Source of the DNA: Novosphingobium album (ex Liu et al. 2023)
Lineage (GTDB): Bacteria; Pseudomonadota; Alphaproteobacteria; Sphingomonadales; Sphingomonadaceae
Length of the DNA: 64,000 bases
Assembly: GCF_029076845.1 (NCBI RefSeq)
Contig: NZ_JARESE010000041.1
Location: 1 to 64,000, forward strand
Reading direction: 5' to 3'
The notes beneath the pieces were generated by a model that saw nothing but the letters and a program-made list of their open reading frames with translations, was not told the DNA's origin and made no database searches. Within the stretch, counting starts at the first letter, position 1. Every line of letters begins with the position of its first letter. This document shows positions 52,440 to 60,921 of the stretch, in pieces. The translations under genes and the position numbers were made by a program.

Positions 52440-54404
52440 ATGCCCGGTGAAAGCGCACGACTGGCCGAATGGACCACGCTGTCGAACGGACGGTTCGGCG
52501 AATGCTACGTAACCGTGAAGCCGCGCGGCCGGGGACGCCAGTGGGAAGAGATCGTCGCGCTGGCGAAGCGTCGCGAAAAGCGCATGGCCTGCGAGGAAGC
52601 GGAGCGCGAGGGGTTTCTCGACCGGCTGACCGAAGCCGTGGTCAACTGGGAGTTCCGGGCGGGCCGGCCCGCGGCGGACATCGCGCAATTGCTCGACAGG
52701 AGTTCAGGTTACGGTCTGCTGCAAGGAATGACCGACCAGCAGAAAGGCTTCATGTCGGCCCAAATCCTGATGCCGCTGCTCAAGGTGAGCCAGGCCAGCG
52801 CGATCGTCTTCCGCTCCGATCCGGTCCAGAAGCAGATCGGCACGGGTTTCCTGGTCAGGCCCGACCTGGTGCTGACCGCCGGCCATGTGGCGCTGCGCGT
52901 CATGTCGACGGAAGACGGCGATGCTGAACCGCTCGCCGGCGCGCAAGACGCGGCCGGGACGAACGGCACCTGGTCCGACAGCCTGATCCCCGGCCTGGAA
53001 TTCCACTTCACCGCCCTGCCCGGCCATGCCGCCAATGATCGCTTCGTCGTCCGGCCAGCCGCGCAGAAGCCGCTCATCTGCTCGTCCCTTCCCCACGGCA
53101 CGCCGCCCGACCGGCTGGACCTGTCGACCACGCCACCGGCGGATTCGCGGCTCGATTTCGCGCTCATCAGGCTTGCGCAGCGGGTCGAGCATGTCGATCC
53201 CGTCGAAATCGTCGACCATGTGACCGTCGAGGAAGGGCGGGCCTGCTGGGCCTTCGGCTTTCCCGGCGGCAACCTGCTGATGATGGACGTCGCCAATGTT
53301 GCCAAGATCGAGGCTGCGGCCGGCCGCTGGCGCCATTTCGCCAACGCGGCGGCGGGCATGTCCGGCGGATGCTGCGTCAATGCCGAAGGGCAGGTCGCCG
53401 GATTGCACGAAGGCACGCTGGAACTTGTGGAAGGCGGCAAGCGGGTCCGGTACAACCGCGGCATCAGCATGGCCGCGATAAGAGCGGCGCAATGCCGGGG
53501 CGGTGCCGATCCCTTGCGCCAGCGCGTCGTGACGCCGGGTCTTGAATTCCAGGATTCGGCCATGGTGATGAACCTGTATCGCGCCGGGCTGGATCTTGGC
53601 GCCCAGGAGGCCGGCTGGCGGGAGCAATGCACGAGCGCCTTCGGCCACAGCCCGCTGGACGAGGCCCCCTTGCCGCCGTTCCATCCGTGGTTTCCCCGGA
53701 TCGATTTCGAACGGTGGGTGGACGATGAGGATCGCCATGCACGCCTTTGCCTGATCCACGGCGCCCCCGGTGTCGGCAAGAGCTTCACCCCCCGTATCCT
53801 GCGGGCCAAGCTGAGCGCGCTGGCGGCCGATCTGCTCTCGCTGAGCCCAACGAAGACCACCGGCATGGCCTGGGAAGACGCGGTCAGCCAGGAACTGGCC
53901 GGCGAGGACGCGGAATATCGCACGGCGGCGGCGGCGGCACGCTACACCGATGTCGATTCGCTGATCGCCGAATTGCGCCGGCGATCGACGGACCGGCGGC
54001 GCAAGCGGTTTGTGGCGCTGGATTTCGGCAGGGGCGATGCCGGGCGCCTTGAAGGGACGCCCTGGTTCAGCCTGGTGATCGCGATGCTGCTGAACGACTG
54101 GATCAAGGTTCTGCTGATCGGGCTGGACGAAGCGGACCGCAATGCGCTGGCCGACCACCTCTATGACGATCCGGTCATGCGCGAGATCACGACGCGCGAG
54201 ATCGAGCTTCGGCACATCGGCGAAGCCGAATTCATCGGCTATGCCGGCGATCTTGCCAAGGCGCGCGGCGTTTCGCGCAAGATGTCGGACATCCGGGCCT
54301 TCGCCCAATCGAACTTCGTCGACCTCACTGGCGACGACAGGGCCCCGTTGCAGACGGTTTCCGCCGCGCTGACCGCCATTGTCTTCGAACGGAGCCTGGG
54401 ATGA
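52440..54404 (+). CDS. Trypsin-like protease fused to a P-loop NTPase
   Basis: The 654-residue protein has an N-terminal helical region (1-120), a serine protease domain with H149 (GTGFLVRPDLVLTAGHVAL), D239 (SRLDFALIRLAQ) and S308 (AAGMSGGCCV), and a C-terminal P-loop domain with Walker A GAPGVGKS (441-448) and a possible Walker B in KVLLIGLDEADRN. The protease motif is GMSGG, a tolerated variant of GNSGG. It starts five bases after the preceding protease gene with only a weak ribosome-binding site, and its stop overlaps the next gene in ATGA, so its NTPase half and the STAND protein are made together. It may form a protease cascade or a signal integrator. Confidence 0.8.
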   Translation: MPGESARLAEWTTLSNGRFGECYVTVKPRGRGRQWEEIVALAKRREKRMACEEAEREGFLDRLTEAVVNWEFRAGRPAADIAQLLDRSSGYGLLQGMTDQQKGFMSAQILMPLLKVSQASAIVFRSDPVQKQIGTGFLVRPDLVLTAGHVALRVMSTEDGDAEPLAGAQDAAGTNGTWSDSLIPGLEFHFTALPGHAANDRFVVRPAAQKPLICSSLPHGTPPDRLDLSTTPPADSRLDFALIRLAQRVEHVDPVEIVDHVTVEEGRACWAFGFPGGNLLMMDVANVAKIEAAAGRWRHFANAAAGMSGGCCVNAEGQVAGLHEGTLELVEGGKRVRYNRGISMAAIRAAQCRGGADPLRQRVVTPGLEFQDSAMVMNLYRAGLDLGAQEAGWREQCTSAFGHSPLDEAPLPPFHPWFPRIDFERWVDDEDRHARLCLIHGAPGVGKSFTPRILRAKLSALAADLLSLSPTKTTGMAWEDAVSQELAGEDAEYRTAAAAARYTDVDSLIAELRRRSTDRRRKRFVALDFGRGDAGRLEGTPWFSLVIAMLLNDWIKVLLIGLDEADRNALADHLYDDPVMREITTREIELRHIGEAEFIGYAGDLAKARGVSRKMSDIRAFAQSNFVDLTGDDRAPLQTVSAALTAIVFERSLG

Positions 54405-57400
54405 CGCCTGGATTCGATCTGAAGGGGTTCGATCTCAACAAGCTGGCCATCGCCGACGGCCTTGCCGATCCGGGCGCATCGGAAGATGCGCCGGTGGACC
54501 TGCTGCGCCGCCGCCTGGCCGTGCGCGGATGGGCCCGCCCGCTCCTGCTCATCGACGAAAGCGATGCCGCGCGGCGCGACAAGTTCCTGTCCGCGCTGGC
54601 CCCGGAGGTGGAGACCGCGGTGGAGACGCGCCCGGGTCAATGGTATCTTGCCGTCCCGGTGCGCCGCCGCGTGCTGGCGCGGTGCGGGCGCGAAGAGCTG
54701 CGGTCCGCCGTCGCGCCGCTTCCGGGAGAAGATCCCGGCGACCCGCTGCGGCAAGCCTTCTCCCTGTGGGTCGAGGATCGCTATCCGCCGCTCGATACAC
54801 TCCCGTCCGATGTGCTCCCCGAACTCGACAACGTGCGCGGCTGGACCGGATCGCAATGGTCCGCGCCCTACGGCGCGCAGCAGATCCGGGCGGAAATCGC
54901 CGCACGCACGCTCGACGCGGATCTGCGCCGGATGACGGCCTATCCGCTTGTCGGACAGCACCACCGCGACGCCTGCGACCTGCTGGAAACCTTCGCGACC
55001 CGCCCCGCGCGCGGCGGCGCGAGCGGCATCTACCTCCACGGCGGCGGTGGCACCGGCAAGACCACGCTATTGGCCTTCCTGCAAAACCGGCTGCGCCGCC
55101 GCAAGCCGCCGATCGCGATCGCGCGGATCGATTTCGACGAGCCCGCGATCGATCCCGCGCGCATGTCCACGCTCAATCTGGCGCTTTACGAGCAGCTTGC
55201 GCGATGCGTGCCGGGCATTGCCGAACGTGGCGACTTCATCCTCGACAATCTCCGCCAGCTTTCGCAGATGCAGCGCAACGCCGATTTTGCCGAGCGCGGG
55301 GGCCCCGGATCGGGCCTGAAACGATCGACGGCGGTCGCCGCCGAATCCGTGTTCGCGCAGACCGCGTCCGATGAAGGTTCGATCCTTTACCACACGCTGG
55401 CTGCCGACGTGCTGCGCGGCCCGCTGGTGCTGGTGCTCGATACGGCCGAACTGATCCTTTCGCATAGTGACCGCGCCATCTCCGGGCTGGTCTTCTGGCT
55501 GCGGTTCCTGCGCTCCGAAGCCCAGGCGGAGGATATCCGCCTGATCGTGGCGGGCCGTGACGCGCCGCCCGGAACGAGCGAGGCCGAGCAGGGCCCGGCA
55601 ACCCGCGGCCTGCTGGAGCGTCTGGCCGAAGAAGGCGTGGAATTTGATCCGCCCATCGCGCTGACCGAGCTTGACCCCCAGGAATCCAGCCAGCTCCTGC
55701 GCAACAGCGGCATCGCGGACAAGGCCGTCGCCGACGCCGCCGCCGCCGCGGTGCCGGGCAATCCGCTGCTGCTGCGCATCACCGCCGATGCCTTGCTGAG
55801 CGACGACAGCGATATTCGGCAAACGGTGCGCGAGGCCCATCAGGAAAGCCGGATCGATCCCGACAGCGCGCGAAACTATCTGATGCGCCGCATCGTCGCG
55901 CATGTCGCCGATCCCGAAGCGCGGCCCTATGTCCTTGCCGCGCTTTATTCCCCCTTCGCCACGCGCGATCTGCTGCGCGAGGTGATCATGCCCGCGGTCG
56001 AACGCGGCGGCGGAGCCGGCGCGGCGGACGGGACCCAGGCCCGCCGACGCGCCGATCGCCTGTTCCGTGCCCTTGCCTCCACGCACTGGATCGCCAGCCC
56101 GAACCTCGACAGCCGCACGGTGCGCTTCAATCGCGACATCCGGGCCTTCGCGCTCAAGCTGATGGCGGCAAACCCGGACAGCGGCATTCTTGAGCGGGAC
56201 CTGCGCCAGTCGGCGGCGATCCATCACTTGCAGCGCCGGAGCGGTTTCGACCGGGCGCTGGCGATCTATCATCTCGCCATGCTGGGCCAGCCCTATCGCC
56301 GTCCCGCGATCAAGGCCCGCGCCGAAATGGCGCAAGTGCTTCGCGACGTGCTTGATGAATTGCCCGAAGCGCTGCGGAACTGGCTGACCGCCGAGCCCGA
56401 ACCGACAGGGGCTTCGGCGGCCACGGCGCCCGATGACGCGCCGCCGGCGATGTCGGACGCGGAATGGCGCCTCTATCTTGAAGGCGAGCCGGATCGCGAT
56501 GGCGAAGGCATGAAGCTCGTCAAGGACGACCGGGCCACCGAAGCGCTCGCGCTCTATGCCTCCCGGCCGACCCGGCCGCATGGCCTGGCGCCTCCCTTCG
56601 TCGTGCGCGCGCTGGCCGACCTTGGCGACTGGCACAACGAACTGATCGACATCGAGGCGATTATCGCCACCCAGCAGGAACGCTGGCTTGGCGCCAGGCG
56701 CCTGACGCCGGACGATCTTTCGGAACTCTACTGGGTGACGCGCTTCGCGCTCCAGCGCGATAACGCCGTTCTTCCGCAGCCATACGTCGGCTTGCTGCGG
56801 CACATCACGGCGATCACGTCCGGCCCGGGCCTTACCGCCTTCCCGGCGCTGATCGCGGTGGCCGAGGCCAGGCTGAAGGTTGCGATCATGGACCCGAGAA
56901 TGCGCCGGGCCGCGCTGGCTTCCGGCAACGAACCCAGAGTGCTGCTGGGCGCGGCGGACGACGCGGGGTTCGAGCAGGTCGAACTGGCGGCCGGCCAGAT
57001 CGCCGTGGTCCAGGCCAACTGGTGGGACAGGCTGCAGCGCATTCCCGAGATCGCCAGGGCCCTCGACTTGTCAAGGCTCCATTGGCTTCAGCAAGACCTG
57101 CTTTCCCTGCAAGGCCGGCCTATGGCCGAGGTCAACCGGCTGTTCGATCGCCTGCGCGAACGCGTGCCGGTCAAGGTCGGGAGGCTCGACGAAAGGCAGC
57201 GAGCGCTTCTCTTGCGCGGCATGACGCCGGAATTCCACCGCCCCATGCGCGAAGCGTTGCTGACCGTCTGCGCGGACGGCATCGTCGGCCCGGCCACCCG
57301 CGCCCTGCTGGACCCGGTGCTGGGCGCCATGACCATCCTGCCCGCGGAGATGAAGCCCGCCGCCTTCTACGAACGGCTTTCCGGCAATCCGCGCGCCTGG

Positions 57401-57571
57401 GCCTCGGCATTGGTCAGCTTCGCCGACCAGTGCCGCCTGCTGCCGCTGCTGGCGGGCACGATCGCGACCCGGGCCGCCGACGAAAGGGCCCGCCGCATCG
57501 CCAAATCGTTCCAGTCCTGGGACGCCGCCCTGTGCCGGTCCGGGTCGAGCGACTGGAGCTTGCCCGATTGA
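54401..57571 (+). CDS. Large STAND-type NTPase, candidate sensor of the gasdermin system
   Basis: The 1056-residue protein has an unassigned N-terminal region (1-170, starting with an acidic helix and PVDLLRRRLAVRGWARPLLL) and a P-loop domain with Walker A GGGGTGKTTLL (214-224) and Walker B LVLVLDTAEL (341-350). A winged-helix-like stretch follows (IALTELDPQESSQLLRNSG), and a helical-repeat C-terminal half without a named domain. This is the layout of STAND NTPases, in which the C-terminal part binds a trigger and the NTPase oligomerises to recruit effectors. It is translationally coupled to the trypsin-NTPase gene. The predicted role is detecting infection and activating the proteases; the trigger is unknown. 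Confidence 0.75.
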   Translation: MTPGFDLKGFDLNKLAIADGLADPGASEDAPVDLLRRRLAVRGWARPLLLIDESDAARRDKFLSALAPEVETAVETRPGQWYLAVPVRRRVLARCGREELRSAVAPLPGEDPGDPLRQAFSLWVEDRYPPLDTLPSDVLPELDNVRGWTGSQWSAPYGAQQIRAEIAARTLDADLRRMTAYPLVGQHHRDACDLLETFATRPARGGASGIYLHGGGGTGKTTLLAFLQNRLRRRKPPIAIARIDFDEPAIDPARMSTLNLALYEQLARCVPGIAERGDFILDNLRQLSQMQRNADFAERGGPGSGLKRSTAVAAESVFAQTASDEGSILYHTLAADVLRGPLVLVLDTAELILSHSDRAISGLVFWLRFLRSEAQAEDIRLIVAGRDAPPGTSEAEQGPATRGLLERLAEEGVEFDPPIALTELDPQESSQLLRNSGIADKAVADAAAAAVPGNPLLLRITADALLSDDSDIRQTVREAHQESRIDPDSARNYLMRRIVAHVADPEARPYVLAALYSPFATRDLLREVIMPAVERGGGAGAADGTQARRRADRLFRALASTHWIASPNLDSRTVRFNRDIRAFALKLMAANPDSGILERDLRQSAAIHHLQRRSGFDRALAIYHLAMLGQPYRRPAIKARAEMAQVLRDVLDELPEALRNWLTAEPEPTGASAATAPDDAPPAMSDAEWRLYLEGEPDRDGEGMKLVKDDRATEALALYASRPTRPHGLAPPFVVRALADLGDWHNELIDIEAIIATQQERWLGARRLTPDDLSELYWVTRFALQRDNAVLPQPYVGLLRHITAITSGPGLTAFPALIAVAEARLKVAIMDPRMRRAALASGNEPRVLLGAADDAGFEQVELAAGQIAVVQANWWDRLQRIPEIARALDLSRLHWLQQDLLSLQGRPMAEVNRLFDRLRERVPVKVGRLDERQRALLLRGMTPEFHRPMREALLTVCADGIVGPATRALLDPVLGAMTILPAEMKPAAFYERLSGNPRAWASALVSFADQCRLLPLLAGTIATRAADERARRIAKSFQSWDAALCRSGSSDWSLPD

Positions 57572-57608
57572 TCCGCCACGCCATCGCCAACGAGAGGACA
57601 CCCAGACC

Positions 57609-58214
57609 ATGACCGCGCAGAGCCTGATCGAGGAAGCCGTCGCCAGCGTCGATGCGATGACACCCGCCGCTTCGGTGGAGGCCGAAAGCACGGCGGGCCA
57701 CGGCACGTTCTTCGGCATCCCGGTGAAGATCGAATTCGATCTCGACGGCCGCAGCGGCCGGCTGCTTGAGCCGATCCGTTATGTCACGCAGGCGGGTGTC
57801 GAATGGCCCGTTCCGCAAGACGCATGGCTCGATGGCGCCTCGATCCCGCGTGCGTTCTGGAGCATCATCGGCGGGCCGTACGAGGGGCGCTATCGCGAAC
57901 CCTCGGTCGTCCACGATCACTACTGCATCGTCAAAAGCCGTGGCTGGAAGGACACCCATCGCATGTTCCACGAGGCGATGCTCTGCCGCGAGGTTCCCGC
58001 GCTCAAGGCACGCCTCATGTTCTATGCGGTCTACCGCTTCGGCCCGCGTTGGCGTTTGGGGGTGGAAGCCGAAGCGGCCATTCCCCCCGCGCCCGAGATC
58101 CTGACCGACGACAAGGCCGCATCCATCGTCCGCGACGCGCGGATCATCGCGGAAAGCGCCATGTCGATGGAAGCGATCGAACAACTGGCCGACGCCAGCC
58201 GCGCGGCCGGCTGA
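57609..58214 (+). CDS. DUF1353-domain protein closing the gasdermin unit
   Basis: The 201-residue protein has the DUF1353 core: VPQDAWLDGASIPRAFWSIIG, then SVVHDHYCIVKSRG and a conserved helical region. DUF1353 proteins occur in phage and accessory regions; their function is unknown, though the D-GAS and VHDHY motifs suggest metal or active-site chemistry. GAGAGGA precedes the ATG, 37 bp after the NTPase gene. It may be an accessory factor, an inhibitor or an immunity component. It converges with the TetR gene 12 bp away. Confidence 0.75.
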   Translation: MTAQSLIEEAVASVDAMTPAASVEAESTAGHGTFFGIPVKIEFDLDGRSGRLLEPIRYVTQAGVEWPVPQDAWLDGASIPRAFWSIIGGPYEGRYREPSVVHDHYCIVKSRGWKDTHRMFHEAMLCREVPALKARLMFYAVYRFGPRWRLGVEAEAAIPPAPEILTDDKAASIVRDARIIAESAMSMEAIEQLADASRAAG

Positions 58215-58226
58215 CGGGGCGGCGCC

Positions 58227-58871
58227 TTACCAGCGGTCGCGCCCGGCGATCAGGTTGTCGACCATGCGTTCGATCCATGCGCGCCGCTCGGCCGGCGGAA
58301 CGCGCCGCTGGCCGAGCATGGCCAGGCCGTGCCAGCCGCGCAGCAGCAGGATGAAGCTTTCGGCCGGCACTTCGGGCTGGCGGCACGCCACGCCGTCGGC
58401 CCGGGCGCAGGCCGCGATGAACCCGGTGATCTGGCCGATCCCGATCCGCGTCGTCTCGGCGGCGGCGGCGGCGACTTGCGGGAAGTGCTGCGCCGCGCCG
58501 TAGATCAGCCGGTTCACCTCCAGAAACGCGCCTTCCAGGCTGAAGGCCAGCGCGCGATCGGCATAGGCGATCAGGCCCTTGCGAAGATCGGGCGGACCAT
58601 CGGACCGCAGCGCGGACAGCGCCGCCATCCGCTCTATCTGCTGGGTCATGATCGCGCGGAACAGATCGTCCTTGGTGGCAAAGCGCCCCAGCAGCGTCGT
58701 GCGCGCGACCTGGGCGCGCTTGGCGATGTTGCGCATCGAAGCCCCGCCATAGCCGCATTCGACGAATTCACGCAGCGCGGCGGCAAGCACCGCGTTCTCG
58801 ATCTCGGCGGTATCCTCACTGCGCGGGCGGCCTCTGGGGCGCGGCCCCGCATCGGCGCGGAATACTGGCAT
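58227..58871 (-). CDS. TetR-family regulator
   Basis: The 214-residue protein has an N-terminal TetR helix-turn-helix (VECGYGGASMRNIAKRAQVA then TTLLGRFATKDDLFRAIM) and a helical ligand-binding domain. The start is the ATG at 58871, where the family N-terminus begins; a long upstream in-frame extension overlaps the oxygenase promoter and is rejected. It is divergent from the Rieske oxygenase and probably binds the palindrome at 58934-58961 to repress it until a substrate is present. Confidence 0.87.
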   Translation of the reverse strand: MPVFRADAGPRPRGRPRSEDTAEIENAVLAAALREFVECGYGGASMRNIAKRAQVARTTLLGRFATKDDLFRAIMTQQIERMAALSALRSDGPPDLRKGLIAYADRALAFSLEGAFLEVNRLIYGAAQHFPQVAAAAAETTRIGIGQITGFIAACARADGVACRQPEVPAESFILLLRGWHGLAMLGQRRVPPAERRAWIERMVDNLIAGRDRW

Positions 58872-58933
58872 TGTCCCGGTCAAATCCGCTTGCTCCCCGG
58901 CCTTTCGTGCCCGGCTCCATCTGCCCTCTTGCG

Positions 58934-58961
58934 AATAAACAGTCCATATGGAATATTTAAT
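58934..58961. promoter_or_regulatory. Candidate TetR operator between tetR and the Rieske oxygenase gene
   Basis: A 28-bp imperfect palindrome (11 of 14 arm positions match) centred on the perfect TCCATATGGA at 58943-58952. It lies in the divergent gap 63 bp from the tetR start and 56 bp before the oxygenase ATG, the usual operator position. Confidence 0.6.
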
Positions 58962-59016
58962 AGACACACGGATTCGGCGTCCCGCAGGGGGCGCACGATC
59001 GGGGAGAGGACAGGCC

Positions 59017-60366
59017 ATGGCCACCAGGGCGGGCGAATTCGTCGACAATGCGCCGCGCATCGCGGAGCTGGACTTTTCCGCCATGCGGATGCGTGTGCCG
59101 ACCGATCGGTATCATTCGGCCGAATTCGCCGCGCGCGAGCGGGCACTGCTGTGGATGCGATCCTGGCAATTCGTCGGCCGGGCGGACGACATTCCGCAAG
59201 CGGGCGACTGGATGGAATACCGCCTGTTCGACCAGTCGTTCGTGCTGGTGCGCGGGCGCGACGGCCGGATTCGCGGCTTCGTCAACGCCTGCCGCCATCG
59301 CGGCAATGCCTTTTGCGAGGGCAAGGGGCGCTCGGCACGGTTCACCTGCCCTTATCACAACTGGTCCTACGGGCTGGACGGCAAGCTCCTGGCGGTGGCC
59401 CGGCCCGATTTCACCGGCACGCTGGAAGAATTCGTCGGCGACAAGGACCAGTTGGGGCTGATCGAAGTGCCCGCCGATATCTTCGCCGGCTTCCTGTTCC
59501 TCAATCCCGATCGCGCCGCCGCGCCGCTGGGCGAGACGCTGGGCGAGGCCGCCGAACTGCTCGCGCCTTATCGGCTGGAGGAGATGGTGCCTTGCGGCCT
59601 CAACGTGCGCGAGGGCCTGAAGTGTAACTGGAAAGTCATCATGGATGCCTTCCAGGAAGGCTACCATGTGCAGGGCATCCATCCCGAACTGGTACCGGCG
59701 ATGGACGAATCGCAGGAACGCTATCGCTTCCTGGGCGATCACAGCGTCGCGACGGCGCCGTTCGGCGCGGCGAACATGGCCCATTCCGGGCTGGACATCC
59801 AGATCGCCGCGATCCGCAACCTGCCGGCGACCTTTCCCGGCGTGGCCGACGCGCTGCCGCGCTTCGACGCACTGGTCGAACGCTATCGCGGCGCCGACGG
59901 CACACTGCCGGCCGATGCCAGCCCGCGCGACCTGCTGCAACGCGCCATGCGCGAGACGCTGGTGGCCAGGGGCCTCGACGTCGGCGGGCTGACCGACAAC
60001 CAGATCAGCGACAACCAGTTCTGGATCCTGTTCCCCAACTTCTTCATGACCATCCATGCCGGCGAGGCGACGGTGATCGTCGCCCAGCCGCACACCAGCG
60101 GCGATCCCAACCGCTGCTTCTGGCACGTGATGAACCTGCAATGGTTCCCGCCCGAGGAACGCGCGGCGCGCCGCGCCGAATTGCTGGAAATCGCCGAGGG
60201 CGATCACTTCCCCTATTTCCTCGCGCTGGAGCAGGACTTCGCGCAGATGGAACGCCAGCAGCGCGGCCTGCGCAACCAGGCGCAGGCCAGTCTCACGCTG
60301 ACGCGGCAGGAAGTGCGGCTGGCCCATTTCCACGCCGCGATCGAAAGCTGGGCGTACCGCGCCTGA
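59017..60366 (+). CDS. Rieske non-heme iron oxygenase, alpha subunit
   Basis: The 449-residue protein has the Rieske [2Fe-2S] motif C-x-H-x16-C-x2-H (ACRHRGNAFCEG, then TCPYHNWSY) and the mononuclear iron site in the catalytic domain (MDAFQEGYHVQGIHPEL with two His; a distal Asp is expected in NQISDNQFWILFP). It hydroxylates or demethylates an aromatic or other hydrophobic substrate using electrons from a separate reductase not seen here. The start is the ATG at 59017 after GGGGAGAGGA; an ATG at 58948 lies inside the operator palindrome. Confidence 0.9.
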   Translation: MATRAGEFVDNAPRIAELDFSAMRMRVPTDRYHSAEFAARERALLWMRSWQFVGRADDIPQAGDWMEYRLFDQSFVLVRGRDGRIRGFVNACRHRGNAFCEGKGRSARFTCPYHNWSYGLDGKLLAVARPDFTGTLEEFVGDKDQLGLIEVPADIFAGFLFLNPDRAAAPLGETLGEAAELLAPYRLEEMVPCGLNVREGLKCNWKVIMDAFQEGYHVQGIHPELVPAMDESQERYRFLGDHSVATAPFGAANMAHSGLDIQIAAIRNLPATFPGVADALPRFDALVERYRGADGTLPADASPRDLLQRAMRETLVARGLDVGGLTDNQISDNQFWILFPNFFMTIHAGEATVIVAQPHTSGDPNRCFWHVMNLQWFPPEERAARRAELLEIAEGDHFPYFLALEQDFAQMERQQRGLRNQAQASLTLTRQEVRLAHFHAAIESWAYRA

Positions 60367-60436
60367 TCCGGGCGCCCGCCATCACGCCGCGAACCGACAG
60401 ACCGCACCGATACACCGCACCGGGAGAACCCTTGCC

Positions 60437-60892
60437 ATGGAAATCATCACCGCCACCGCGACCAGCGACGAACTTGGCCCCCTCACCCGGATCGTCAACG
60501 CCTATGCCGAAACCCACGGGCGGCTGACGGCGGCGGGAATCTCCTCGCCGGCGGACTGGGAGCCGCTGGGCGAATATGTCGCGATCGACGAATTCAGGCG
60601 CGTCGGCGCTTATCTGGAGGAATTCGACTGGCAAGAATATTGCCAGTTCCTCACCGACTGGGCCGAAGGTACCCGCTTCGAGATGACCGTGTTCCGCATC
60701 ACCGAGGCCGGCCGCGTGGTGATCCAGGAGATCGAGGAGCGCCACTATCGCGGCGAGGAATTCATCCGCAAGAACGTGGTCGCGATCTATGCCTTCAACG
60801 CGGACAACAAGATCGTCCACCTCGACATCTATGAGCAGGCCAGCGATTCGGGCCGCTGGATCATCGAGGCGGCCAGCGCGGCGATGGCCTGA
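60437..60892 (+). CDS. SnoaL/NTF2-like protein, possibly an oxygenase partner
   Basis: The 151-residue protein has the cone-shaped NTF2-like pattern: an N-terminal helix (ELGPLTRIVNAYAETHGRLT), DWQEYCQFLTDWAEG and strands FEMTVFRITEAGRVVIQEIE and IVHLDIYEQ. It follows the Rieske gene by 70 bp in the same direction. Small beta subunits of ring-hydroxylating oxygenases share this fold, so a structural role is possible; it may instead be an isomerase or dehydratase in the same pathway. Confidence 0.7.
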   Translation: MEIITATATSDELGPLTRIVNAYAETHGRLTAAGISSPADWEPLGEYVAIDEFRRVGAYLEEFDWQEYCQFLTDWAEGTRFEMTVFRITEAGRVVIQEIEERHYRGEEFIRKNVVAIYAFNADNKIVHLDIYEQASDSGRWIIEAASAAMA

Positions 60893-60921
60893 AGCGGCAG
60901 GCTCACCCCGGCATTGCGTTG

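Noticed and set aside
50305..52458. A 717-residue antisense frame over the gasdermin and first protease genes
   Set aside because: Low-complexity composition and no motif; the plus strand encodes recognisable proteins with good ribosome-binding sites.
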